Shown piece after piece: positions 36,532 through 44,675 of a DNA stretch of 64,000 nt; the first letter of the stretch is position 1, and the number at the start of each line of letters is the position of its first letter. Source of the stretch: Stenotrophomonas maltophilia (lineage in GTDB: Bacteria; Pseudomonadota; Gammaproteobacteria; Xanthomonadales; Xanthomonadaceae). The translations under genes and the position numbers were made by a program. Location: NCBI GenBank assembly GCA_002387845.1, contig DGLB01000054.1, forward strand, positions 1 to 64,000. The letters are read 5' to 3'. The notes under the pieces are model-generated. The model was given only the letters and a program-made list of their open reading frames with translations, was not told the DNA's origin and searched no databases.

Positions 36532-36555
36532 GGGCCGGCCAGAGGCCGGCCCTAC
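36532..36555. repeat. SMAG/REP palindrome
   Basis: GGGCCGGCC, AGA, GGCCGGCCC followed by TAC at the right end, read as GTAG on the minus strand. It lies between the convergent dienelactone hydrolase and prenyl synthase stops. Confidence 0.75.
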
Positions 36556-36558
36556 GGG

Positions 36559-37557
36559 TCAATGCGAACGCTGCACCGCGTAACGGGCCAGCCCGCGCAG
36601 GGCGGCCACGGCATCATTGTCGGCCAGCCCATCCAGCGCACGCTCGGCCGCAGCGGCGTATTCCTCGGCACGGCGGCGGCTGTACTCCAGCCCACCGGTG
36701 GCATGAATCGCCGCCAGCACCTCCGGCATCGCCGAAGCATCACCGTTCTGCACGATCTCGCGCAGGCGCTCACGCGTGGTCTCATCCGAATGCGCCATGG
36801 CATGGATCAACGGCAGCGTGGCCTTGCCCTCGGCGAGGTCGTCGCCCAGGTTCTTGCCCAGCTCGTCGGCGTTGGCCGAGTAATCCAGCACGTCGTCGGC
36901 AATCTGGAATGCATAGCCCAGGTGCATGCCGTAGTCGTACAGCGCCTGCTGGGTGGCTTCATCAACCCCGCTGGCCAGCGCGCCCAGGCGGGTGCCGGCG
37001 GCGAACAGCACCGCCGTCTTGCGCTCGATCACGCGCAGGTAGGCGGCTTCGTCGGTGTCCGGGTTGTGCACGTGCAGCAGCTGCAGCACTTCGCCTTCGG
37101 CAATGCGGTTGGTGGTGTCGGCCAGGATCTGCATGACTGGCATGCGGTCCAGCTCCACCATCAGCTGGAAGCTGCGCGAATACAGGAAATCGCCCACCAG
37201 CACGCTGGGCGCGTTGCCCCACAGCGCATTGGCGGTGCTGCGGCCGCGCCGCAGGCTGGATTCATCGACCACGTCGTCGTGCAGCAGGGTCGAGGTGTGG
37301 ATGAACTCGATGATTGCGGCCAGCTGGTGGTGTTCCGGGCCGGCCTGGCCAACCGCGTGGCCGGCCAGCATCACCAGCATCGGGCGCAGGCGTTTGCCGC
37401 CGGCGGAGATGATGTGGTCGGCAATCTGGTTGATCAGTACGACATCGGAGGACAGGCGGCGGCGGATCAGCGCGTCCACCGCGGCCATGTCCGGCGCGGC
37501 GAGGGTCTGGATCTGGGGCAGGCCCAGCGCGGAGCGGGTGTCTTCGGTGATGGTCAT
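36559..37557 (-). CDS. ispB: All-trans polyprenyl (octaprenyl) diphosphate synthase
   Basis: 332 residues. The trans-prenyltransferase motifs are present: first Asp-rich region FIHTSTLLHDDVVDESSLRRGR, second Asp-rich region GYAFQIADDVLDYSANADELGKNLGDDLAEGKATLPLI, and GGKRLRPMLVMLAGHAVG at the N-terminus. The residues before the first motif are small or medium, as in long-chain enzymes that make the C40 side chain of ubiquinone. It condenses farnesyl diphosphate with isopentenyl diphosphate units in the cytosol. It is divergent from the GH13 gene, whose operator lies in the shared 156-base gap. Confidence 0.93.
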   Translation of the reverse strand: MTITEDTRSALGLPQIQTLAAPDMAAVDALIRRRLSSDVVLINQIADHIISAGGKRLRPMLVMLAGHAVGQAGPEHHQLAAIIEFIHTSTLLHDDVVDESSLRRGRSTANALWGNAPSVLVGDFLYSRSFQLMVELDRMPVMQILADTTNRIAEGEVLQLLHVHNPDTDEAAYLRVIERKTAVLFAAGTRLGALASGVDEATQQALYDYGMHLGYAFQIADDVLDYSANADELGKNLGDDLAEGKATLPLIHAMAHSDETTRERLREIVQNGDASAMPEVLAAIHATGGLEYSRRRAEEYAAAAERALDGLADNDAVAALRGLARYAVQRSH

Positions 37558-37603
37558 GCGGTCGTACTTTCAGGCGTAAGCCCGATTATAGGCCGTCCCG
37601 GCG

Positions 37604-37617
37604 TGAATACGTATGCA
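37604..37617. promoter_or_regulatory. LacI-type operator, copy 1 (GH13 alpha-glucosidase)
   Basis: TGAATACGTATGCA, about 97 bases before the GH13 start and 47 bases from the divergent ispB start. It shares the central ATACGTAT with copies at 42339 and 44495. A central CG flanked by symmetric half-sites is the classic layout of LacI-family operators. Confidence 0.72.
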
Positions 37618-37713
37618 AGCAGCACCACCCCGCAAGGGCCGCCGCTAAGCTTGTCGGGCATGATCCGGCACCCCCTGGCGGGTGCCCTATGGAAGCCCGG
37701 AGGGGGGCTCACG

Positions 37714-39327
37714 ATGACGAACACTCCATGGTGGCGCGGTGCCGTCATCTATCAGATTTACCCGCGCAGCTTCCTGGACGCGAACGGTGACGGCGTGGGC
37801 GACCTGCCCGGCATCATCGAGCGCCTGGACTACATTGCCGCGCTGGGCGTGGACGCGATCTGGATTTCGCCGTTCTTCAAGTCGCCGATGGCCGATTTCG
37901 GCTATGACATTGCCGACTACCGCGATGTGGACCCGCTGTTCGGCAACCTGGACGACTTCGACCGCCTGCTCGCCAAGGCCCATGGCCTGGGCCTGAAGGT
38001 GATGATCGACCAGGTGCTCAGCCACACCTCGATCGAGCACGACTGGTTCCGTGAAAGCCGCCAGGACCGCACCAATCCCAAGGCCGACTGGTACGTCTGG
38101 GCCGATCCGCGTGAAGACGGCACCCCGCCGAACAACTGGATGTCGCTGTTCGGCGGCGTCGCCTGGCAGTGGGAGCCGCGCCGCGAGCAGTACTTCCTGC
38201 ACAACTTCCTGGCCGACCAGCCGGACCTGAACTTCCACAACCCCGACGTCGAACAGGCCACGCTGGACAACGTGCGCTTCTGGCTGGAGCGGGGGGTCGA
38301 TGGCTTCCGCCTGGACGCGATCAACTTCTGCTATCACGACCGCCAGCTGCGCGATAACCCGCCCAAGCCGGCCGACAAGCGCGTGGGCCGTGGTTTCAGC
38401 CCGGACAACCCGTACGCCTACCAGTACCACTACTACAACAACACACAGCCGGAGAACCTGCCGTTCCTCGGCAAGCTGCGCGCGCTGCTGGACGAATTCC
38501 CCGGCGCGGTGGCACTGGGCGAGATTTCCTCGGAAGACTCGCTGGCCACCACCGCCGAGTACACCAGCGCCGGCCGCCTGCACATGGGCTACAGCTTCGA
38601 GCTGCTGGTGGATGACTACAGCGTGGAGTACATCCGCAGCACCGTCTCGCGCCTGGAAGCGGCGATGACCGAGGGCTGGCCGTGCTGGGCCATCTCCAAC
38701 CACGACGTCGAGCGCGCGGTCACCCGCTGGGGCGGCCACCCGGCCAACCCCCGTTTGGCGCGCATGCTGGTGGGCATGCTGTGCTCGCTGCGCGGCTCGA
38801 TCTGCCTGTACCAGGGCGAAGAACTGGGCCTGGGTGAGGCTGACGTGCCGTTCGAGGCGCTGCAGGACCCCTATGGCATCACCTTCTGGCCGAACTTCAA
38901 GGGCCGCGACGGCTGCCGCACGCCGCTGCCGTGGACCGACGCCGAGCAGGCCGGCTTCACCACCGGCCAGCCGTGGCTGCCGATCTCCGACGAGCATCGT
39001 GCGCGGTCCGTGGCCGGGCAGGAGCATGATCCGCATTCGGTGTTGAATGCCTTCCGCCAGTTCCTGGCATGGCGGCACACCATGCCGACGCTGCTGCTGG
39101 GTGACATCCAGTTCCTGGACAGCGCCGAGCCGGTGTTGATGTTCGAGCGCCGGCATGCGGGTGAGACCTTGTTGCTGGCGTTCAACCTGTCGGGTGATGC
39201 GGTGTCTGCACCGTTGCCGGCGGGGGAGTGGACGGTATTGCACGTGCCGGGCCCGGATGCCGGTGGCATTGACGGTGACCAGGTGGTGTTGCCCGCGCAT
39301 GCGATGGTGTGCCTGCGGTTGGGGTGA
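37714..39327 (+). CDS. GH13 alpha-glucosidase (oligo-1,6/alpha-glucosidase subfamily)
   Basis: 537 residues starting MTNTPWWRGAVIYQIYPRSF, no signal peptide, so cytosolic. GH13 regions: DAIWISPFFKSPMADFGYDI, MIDQVLSHTS, GVDGFRLDAINF (nucleophile Asp), VALGEISSED (acid/base Glu) and WAISNHDVERAVTRWG (transition-state Asp). The sequence type resembles the Xanthomonas alpha-glucosidases (GH13_23) that hydrolyse maltose and transfer glucose. GGAGGGG lies nine bases upstream. It should take the final step, converting imported malto-oligosaccharides into glucose. It belongs to the maltodextrin regulon by its operator and ends at a strong terminator. Confidence 0.92.
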   Translation: MTNTPWWRGAVIYQIYPRSFLDANGDGVGDLPGIIERLDYIAALGVDAIWISPFFKSPMADFGYDIADYRDVDPLFGNLDDFDRLLAKAHGLGLKVMIDQVLSHTSIEHDWFRESRQDRTNPKADWYVWADPREDGTPPNNWMSLFGGVAWQWEPRREQYFLHNFLADQPDLNFHNPDVEQATLDNVRFWLERGVDGFRLDAINFCYHDRQLRDNPPKPADKRVGRGFSPDNPYAYQYHYYNNTQPENLPFLGKLRALLDEFPGAVALGEISSEDSLATTAEYTSAGRLHMGYSFELLVDDYSVEYIRSTVSRLEAAMTEGWPCWAISNHDVERAVTRWGGHPANPRLARMLVGMLCSLRGSICLYQGEELGLGEADVPFEALQDPYGITFWPNFKGRDGCRTPLPWTDAEQAGFTTGQPWLPISDEHRARSVAGQEHDPHSVLNAFRQFLAWRHTMPTLLLGDIQFLDSAEPVLMFERRHAGETLLLAFNLSGDAVSAPLPAGEWTVLHVPGPDAGGIDGDQVVLPAHAMVCLRLG

Positions 39328-39360
39328 CACGCGAAGATTTCCGGTGGTGCATTTTTCAAG

Positions 39361-39389
39361 GGCGAGGCGGAGACCTCGCCCTTTTTTTG
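39361..39389 (+). terminator. Rho-independent terminator of the GH13 gene
   Basis: GGCGAGG, a six-base loop and CCTCGCC, then C and seven T. Stem and T-run are ideal, 33 bases after the alpha-glucosidase stop. Confidence 0.9.
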
Positions 39390-39402
39390 TGCACGGGGCA
39401 AC

Positions 39403-39435
39403 AAAAAACCCGCTGCAGGAAGCAGCGGGTTCTTT
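39403..39435. terminator. Bidirectional terminator, mainly for the maltodextrin receptor gene
   Basis: AACCCGCTGC, AGGAA, GCAGCGGGTT forms a perfect 10-bp stem. On the minus strand it is followed by six T (the A-run at 39403-39408), and on the plus strand by TCTTT. It lies between the two convergent stops, 23 bases from the receptor stop. Confidence 0.88.
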
Positions 39436-39457
39436 GCTCAAGCCATCACACCAGGAA

Positions 39458-42211
39458 TCAGAACTTGTAGTTCACGCCCAGCATGTAGGTGCGGCCCCAC
39501 TCGATGTACTCCAGCGGGCGGTCCTTCGTGCCTGCATAGGTGCGGTACGGCTCGTTGGTCAGGTTGCTGCCCTGCAGTAGCAGGGTCAGGCCCTTCATCG
39601 CGCTGCTGTCGCTGAACGTGTAGCTGATCTGCGCGTCCGTCACGTTCTCGCCCACCACGTAACGCAGCGTGCGGTTGCCGTTGAAGTTGCCGATCTCACC
39701 AATGAAGTCCGAACGACGACGCTGGCTTACGCGCGCTTCAAACCCATTGCGCTCGTAGTACGCGGTGAAGTTGTACACGCGCTCGGACAGGCCCGGCAGG
39801 CTGATCGGATCGGTACCCACCGACGACGCGCTTTCCGGATCCATGATCTTGATGTCGCTGTCGTTGAACGTCGCGCTCGCCTGCACGCCGAAGCCACGCA
39901 GTGCGTCGGTCAGCATGTCCAGCGGGAACGAAGCGGTCAGCTCCAGGCCCTTCAGCGTGCCACCTTCGCCGTTCTGCGGGGCCGAGAACGTGCCCGTGGT
40001 CAGCAGCGGGGCGGTCATGCCCGGCGGAATCACATAGCTGGCCAGCAGGTTGCTGAAGTCGTAGTCGTCCACCGACTGGGTGTAGACGTAGCTCTTCAGG
40101 TCCTTGTAGAACACCGCCGCCGCCACGTACGCCTTCTCACCGAAGTACTTTTCGTACGACAGGTCGATCGCGTTGGCGCGCCACGGATCCAGCAGCGGGT
40201 TGCCGCCACTGCCGCCCGGCTTGCCGGTAGCCGTGTCCACGCCGAACTCCAGGCCGGCACGCATCTGGTCCACGCGCGGACGCGCCACCTGCTTGGCCAC
40301 CGCGAAGCGCAGGGTCTGCTGGTGCGGGAACATGAAGGCCAGGTTCAAGCTCGGCAGCCAGTCGGTGTAGGTCTTGCCTTCGTCGATCGGCAGCACTTCC
40401 TGGCCCACCGGACGCGAACGGTCGAAGTAGTTCGACTGCGAGCTCTGGTCGGTGCGGATCATCTGCACGCCGATGTTGCCGCGCAGGCCCACTTCACCGA
40501 TGTCGGTGTTGATGTTGGCGCGCAGCCACGCGGTGGTGGTCTTTTCCTGCACCACCCACGACTTCGGAATCAGGTAATCCAGGTTGGTGACCGGGTTGAA
40601 GACCATGTAACGGTCCACCGCCGCCGGTACGTTCCAGGCCGGAATGTAGCCGATGCCGGCAAAGCCCAGGTTCACCGGGGAATACTGCAGGTCGCCGCCC
40701 ACGTTGGCGTCGCCCTGCTCACCCAGCAGGATGTTGCCTTCGGCCTGGGTCTTTTCCTTGCGGCGGTCGGCGTAGTTCACGCCCACGTCGATATCCTGGA
40801 ACCAGGACGACAGCGCCTCCGGCATGTTGAACGTGCCCTGCAGGCGCGCACCCTTCAGGCGGTCTTCCACCTGCGGCACCTTGCCGTAACCCGAGCCGTA
40901 GATCGTGTTGGTCAGGTACAGCGCTTCCGGATTGGAATAATCCAGGCCCGGGCGGATCTGCGAGAAGCCATTCGGGTTGACGGTCAGCCCGATGGTATCC
41001 AGCTGCGGCATCGGGGTGAGCTGCAGGTTGTTTTCCAGGTTCAGCTCGTCGCGCGTCGCCTTGGAGTAGTTCACATCGGCGGTGATCTTGAAGCTGTCGA
41101 AGGTCAGCTCGTTGTTCCAGCCGAACGCGTCGATCTTGTCCTTGCGCTTGTTGTACATGCCGCGCACCAGCGGGTACACGCCGCTGGCGATGCCACCGGT
41201 GAAGCTGCCGTTGCCGTTCACCTGCGGATTGCTGATGAACAGGCCCGGATCGTAGCCGCCGTTGTAGTTGCTGAGGTTGACCTCGAACTGGTTGGCGGTG
41301 TCGATCTGCTCGGCTTCGGTGTGGAACGCGTCCAGCGTGCTCGTCCAGGTGTTGGACGGGCGGAACTGGATCGTGGCCATGTAGCCGTCACGCTTGTTGT
41401 TGCCGGTACGGCGCAGCGCCTTGATGCCGTCCGAGAAGTACGTGCCTGCGGCCACGCCCGGGCGGTTGCCCTGGTTGGTCTGCTCGGTGGTCCACGGCTC
41501 GTACAGGCCGACCTGGTTTTCCTGGATCGGCATGTCGCTGTGGGCGTAGCCCAGCGAGATGCCCCAGGTGTTGTCGGCGAACTGGTCGATGTAGCTGGCG
41601 CTGAAGCGGTTGCCGTAGGCATCCACGTTCGCCGCCTTGCCCAGCGAGTTCTTCTGGTAGCGGCCGCTGACCGCGATCACGCGCTCGGCGAACGACAGCG
41701 GACGCACGGTCTGCATGTCGATGGTGCCGGACAGGCCCTGGCCGACCAGTGCGGCGTCCGGAGTCTTGTACACGGTCACGCCGTTCACCAGTTCCGACGG
41801 GTACTGGTCGAACTCAACGCTGCGGTTGTCACCGGTGCTGACCACTTCACGCCCGTTGAGCAGGGTGGTGGCGAAGTCCGGGGACAGGCCGCGCACGCTG
41901 ATCACCTGGGCGCGACCGGCCACGCGCTGCGCGGCCAGGCCGGGCAGGCGGCCCAGCGATTCGGCAATGCTCACGTCCGGCAGCTTGCCGATGTCTTCGG
42001 CGGAAATGGCTTCCACCACCGAGGTCGCGTCCTGCTTGATCGCAATGGCGTTCTCGATGCCACGGCGGATGCCGGTGACCTGCACGGTGTCCAGGTCAAC
42101 TGCCTGGCTACCGGTGGCGGTGGTTTCGGTGGTGCTTTGAGCCAGCGCCAGTGACGGCGACAGGGCGACGGCCAGCGCGATACTCAGCGCGCTGCGCTTG
42201 CGGTTCAACAT
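39458..42211 (-). CDS. TonB-dependent receptor of the maltodextrin cluster
   Basis: 917 residues from MLNRKRSALSIALAVALSPS with a cleavable signal (LALAQ). The plug has VDLDTVQVTGIRRGIENAIA, TSVVEAISAEDIGKLPDVSIAESLGRLPGLAAQRVAGRAQVISVRGL and TVYKTPDAALVGQGLSGTIDMQTVRP, the pattern of carbohydrate TonB receptors of the MalA/CUT type. The barrel ends YMLGVNYKF. It should import long maltodextrins across the outer membrane. The start at 42211 has GGGAGGGGAAA directly upstream. An operator copy is at 42339, and the GH97 gene lies upstream in the same direction with its own operator. Confidence 0.92.
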   Translation of the reverse strand: MLNRKRSALSIALAVALSPSLALAQSTTETTATGSQAVDLDTVQVTGIRRGIENAIAIKQDATSVVEAISAEDIGKLPDVSIAESLGRLPGLAAQRVAGRAQVISVRGLSPDFATTLLNGREVVSTGDNRSVEFDQYPSELVNGVTVYKTPDAALVGQGLSGTIDMQTVRPLSFAERVIAVSGRYQKNSLGKAANVDAYGNRFSASYIDQFADNTWGISLGYAHSDMPIQENQVGLYEPWTTEQTNQGNRPGVAAGTYFSDGIKALRRTGNNKRDGYMATIQFRPSNTWTSTLDAFHTEAEQIDTANQFEVNLSNYNGGYDPGLFISNPQVNGNGSFTGGIASGVYPLVRGMYNKRKDKIDAFGWNNELTFDSFKITADVNYSKATRDELNLENNLQLTPMPQLDTIGLTVNPNGFSQIRPGLDYSNPEALYLTNTIYGSGYGKVPQVEDRLKGARLQGTFNMPEALSSWFQDIDVGVNYADRRKEKTQAEGNILLGEQGDANVGGDLQYSPVNLGFAGIGYIPAWNVPAAVDRYMVFNPVTNLDYLIPKSWVVQEKTTTAWLRANINTDIGEVGLRGNIGVQMIRTDQSSQSNYFDRSRPVGQEVLPIDEGKTYTDWLPSLNLAFMFPHQQTLRFAVAKQVARPRVDQMRAGLEFGVDTATGKPGGSGGNPLLDPWRANAIDLSYEKYFGEKAYVAAAVFYKDLKSYVYTQSVDDYDFSNLLASYVIPPGMTAPLLTTGTFSAPQNGEGGTLKGLELTASFPLDMLTDALRGFGVQASATFNDSDIKIMDPESASSVGTDPISLPGLSERVYNFTAYYERNGFEARVSQRRRSDFIGEIGNFNGNRTLRYVVGENVTDAQISYTFSDSSAMKGLTLLLQGSNLTNEPYRTYAGTKDRPLEYIEWGRTYMLGVNYKF

Positions 42212-42338
42212 TTTCCCCTCCCAGGCAATGTTGCCAAACGGATTGTGAGCTGCCCGATGAATTGAGACAGGTGTCACGGCACGGTGGCCGTTGACTGCGC
42301 CGCTATGGTAGGCAGCGCGCCTTTGAAGCGAATCACCC

Positions 42339-42352
42339 TGCATACGTATTCA
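42339..42352. promoter_or_regulatory. LacI-type operator, copy 2 (TonB receptor)
   Basis: TGCATACGTATTCA, 127 bases before the receptor start and just downstream of the GH97 stop. It is the exact reverse complement of the TGAATACGTATGCA copies at 37604 and 44495. Confidence 0.75.
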
Positions 42353-42377
42353 ATGCCGTTGCAGGGTGTGTAAGCGA

Positions 42378-44420
42378 TTACATCGGGCTGAACCGGATCG
42401 CCTGGCCACCGCCCGGTGCCAGCACGATGTTCATCACATCGGCACTGGTCACTTCACGCACTTCACGCTTGAACGCGAACGGGTTGCTGCGGAAATCGGC
42501 CCCGTCGCCGTCGCGGTAGATCTCGGCGCGGTAAAGCACGCCGGGCTCAAGGAAGCCCAGCGACACCGGCAGCACGCGGCCGGATTCGTCGGTGATGCTG
42601 CCCAGGAACCAGTCGCGGCTGTTGCGGTCTTTGCGCGCGATGGTCACGTAGTCGCCGACCTCGCCATCCAGCACCCGGGTGTCGTCCCAGTCCACCGCCA
42701 CGTCCTCGATGAAGCGGAACGCCTCGCGGTGCTGTTCATAATGTTCAGGAAGATCCGCGGCCATCTGGATCGGGCTGTACAGCACCACATACAGCGCCAG
42801 CTGGCGCGCCAGCGTGCTCGGAATGGCCTGGCCGTGCCGCCCCTTCAAGCTGAGGATGCCCGGGGTGTAGTCCATCGGCCCGGACAGCATGCGGGTGAAC
42901 ACCAAGTTGACCTCGTGCTCCGGCGGATTCGGCGGCTGGCCCCAGGCGTTGTATTCCATGCCACGCGCGCCTTCACGGGTGATCCAGTTCGGGTAGGTGC
43001 GGCGCAGTCCGGTGTCCTTGATCGGCTCATGCGGGTTCACCGCGATATGCCGTTTGGCCGCTTCCTGCACCACCTTCAGATGGTGGCGGGCCATGAACTG
43101 GCCGTCGTGCCACTCGCGCCACAGTGGGCCGCCGGCCGGATTGCGCCGGTCGACCTGGCCGTCGTCGCACACGTAGCCGCTCTTGAACGAGTCGACCCCC
43201 AGCCGCGCATACAGGTCCAGCGCAGCGCCCAGCTGGTCTTCGTAGTGCTCGATGGCACAACCGGTCTCGTGGTGGCCGATCAGGTGCACGCCCTTCTTTG
43301 CACCGTATGCAGACAGCGCTTCAATGTCGAAGTCGGCGGTGGGGCGGGTGAAGTCGAAGTCGTAGCCGTTGCCCACCCACATACCGTCCCAGCCGGGATT
43401 CCAGCCTTCCACCAGCACGCCACGGAAGCCGTGCCTGGCCGCAAAGTCGATCACCTTCTTCGTTTTCGCCGTTGTGGCGGCATGCTTCGGCCCGGTCGCC
43501 CAGCTTTCCTCGTCCAGGTGCATCGACCACCACACGCCCAGGTACTTGGACGGCTTCACCCAGCTCACATCGCCCAGCACATTGGGGTCGTTGAGGTTGA
43601 GGATCAGGCTCGATTCCACCAGCCCGCCGGCGGTGTCGCTGATCTGCAACGTGCGCCAGGGCGTGTTGAAGGGCAGGGCGCGGCGCACCTTCCAGCCTTC
43701 GGCAGACGGCGAAAGCTGTGCGCGCAGGCGCTGTCCATCGGTGCGGCGCAGCCACATGCCGGCGTAGTCCACCAGTGCGGCTTCGTGGATGGACACATGC
43801 AGGCCTTCGCTGCTGCGCAGGGTCATTGGCGTATGCGCCAGCGGCAGCTGATCCAGCGGGGTACGCTGGTACAGGTATTCGTAGTGGATCGGCTCGCCGG
43901 CCGGAATCCACCATGCCGTGGACGCCGGGGTGATGGCGAACTCGGTCAGCTCGTCATCGATGATCGCCTCACGCAGGTTCGGCTGTTCCGGGAACTGGTA
44001 GCGGAAGCCCAGGCCGTCGTCGTAGACCCGGAACACCACGTCCAGCCGGCGCTTCGCACCGGTGGTCTCACCCAGCTGCACGGTGAATTCGTTGTAGTGG
44101 TTGCGGGTGACGCGGCGCTCGCCCCAGGGCTGTTCCCAGGTCTCATCCACGCTGCGGCTGGCCTGGCCGAGCACGGCCAGGTCGCGGTCGAGGCGGCCGT
44201 CGCGCAGCTGGAAGCCGAGCTTCGAGTTGCCCGCCACCTCCTGGCCGAAGCGCTCCACCCGGTAGCTGGGCATGCCGCCATCCAGCTGCAGGGAGACCTT
44301 GAGCACCTTGTCCGGCGAGGTGGCGCTGGCCACGGTGACCGGTTCGGCGTGGGCCAGTGCGGCGAGAAGCAGCATCGACGCGCCGGTGATGACGCGCGAG
44401 AACAGCACAAACTGTGGCAT
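42378..44420 (-). CDS. GH97 alpha-glucosidase (SusB-like)
   Basis: 680 residues from MPQFVLFSRVITGASMLLLA with a signal peptide ending ALAHA, and GGGAGGGGAA directly before the ATG. GH97 traits: RFGQEVAGNSKLGFQL, the N-terminal beta-supersandwich with FRVYDDGLGFRYQFP, the catalytic barrel with WKPSKYLGVWW-type WVKPSKYLGVWWSM, VLVEGWNPGW, IGHHETG and VDSFKSGYV, and a C-terminal beta domain. Glu residues coordinating calcium and the general acid Glu fit the inverting SusB group (ENPHEP-like NPHEPIKDTG, MEYNAWG). It would cut glucose from maltodextrins in the periplasm. The reading frame stays open for another 2.6 kb upstream, but that part is antisense to another gene. Confidence 0.93.
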   Translation of the reverse strand: MPQFVLFSRVITGASMLLLAALAHAEPVTVASATSPDKVLKVSLQLDGGMPSYRVERFGQEVAGNSKLGFQLRDGRLDRDLAVLGQASRSVDETWEQPWGERRVTRNHYNEFTVQLGETTGAKRRLDVVFRVYDDGLGFRYQFPEQPNLREAIIDDELTEFAITPASTAWWIPAGEPIHYEYLYQRTPLDQLPLAHTPMTLRSSEGLHVSIHEAALVDYAGMWLRRTDGQRLRAQLSPSAEGWKVRRALPFNTPWRTLQISDTAGGLVESSLILNLNDPNVLGDVSWVKPSKYLGVWWSMHLDEESWATGPKHAATTAKTKKVIDFAARHGFRGVLVEGWNPGWDGMWVGNGYDFDFTRPTADFDIEALSAYGAKKGVHLIGHHETGCAIEHYEDQLGAALDLYARLGVDSFKSGYVCDDGQVDRRNPAGGPLWREWHDGQFMARHHLKVVQEAAKRHIAVNPHEPIKDTGLRRTYPNWITREGARGMEYNAWGQPPNPPEHEVNLVFTRMLSGPMDYTPGILSLKGRHGQAIPSTLARQLALYVVLYSPIQMAADLPEHYEQHREAFRFIEDVAVDWDDTRVLDGEVGDYVTIARKDRNSRDWFLGSITDESGRVLPVSLGFLEPGVLYRAEIYRDGDGADFRSNPFAFKREVREVTSADVMNIVLAPGGGQAIRFSPM

Positions 44421-44494
44421 TTCCCCTCCCAGGGCCGCCTGAAATCCGCTTTGGACTATAGCCAGCGCGGCCGCATGCACTCGCCCGACCGCCA

Positions 44495-44508
44495 TGAATA
44501 CGTATGCA
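44495..44508. promoter_or_regulatory. LacI-type operator, copy 3 (divergent GH97 / glycosidase operon promoter)
   Basis: TGAATACGTATGCA, identical to copy 1. It lies in the 255-base gap between the divergent GH97 gene (75 bases away) and the six-hairpin glycosidase operon, so one site could control both. Confidence 0.78.
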
Positions 44509-44675
44509 AATGCAGCGGCATGGCCGCATGCAGGTGCGACGACCGACGGTCGTCGCCTACCATGCAGGCAGGCACCCTGGGAGGGGGCCGCGACGGCCGC
44601 GCTATCCGCGGCTGACCCACAACGCGCGCAATGAGGGAGGGAGGCCGACGGGCGCAAGCCGGTCCGCCGCTTTCG

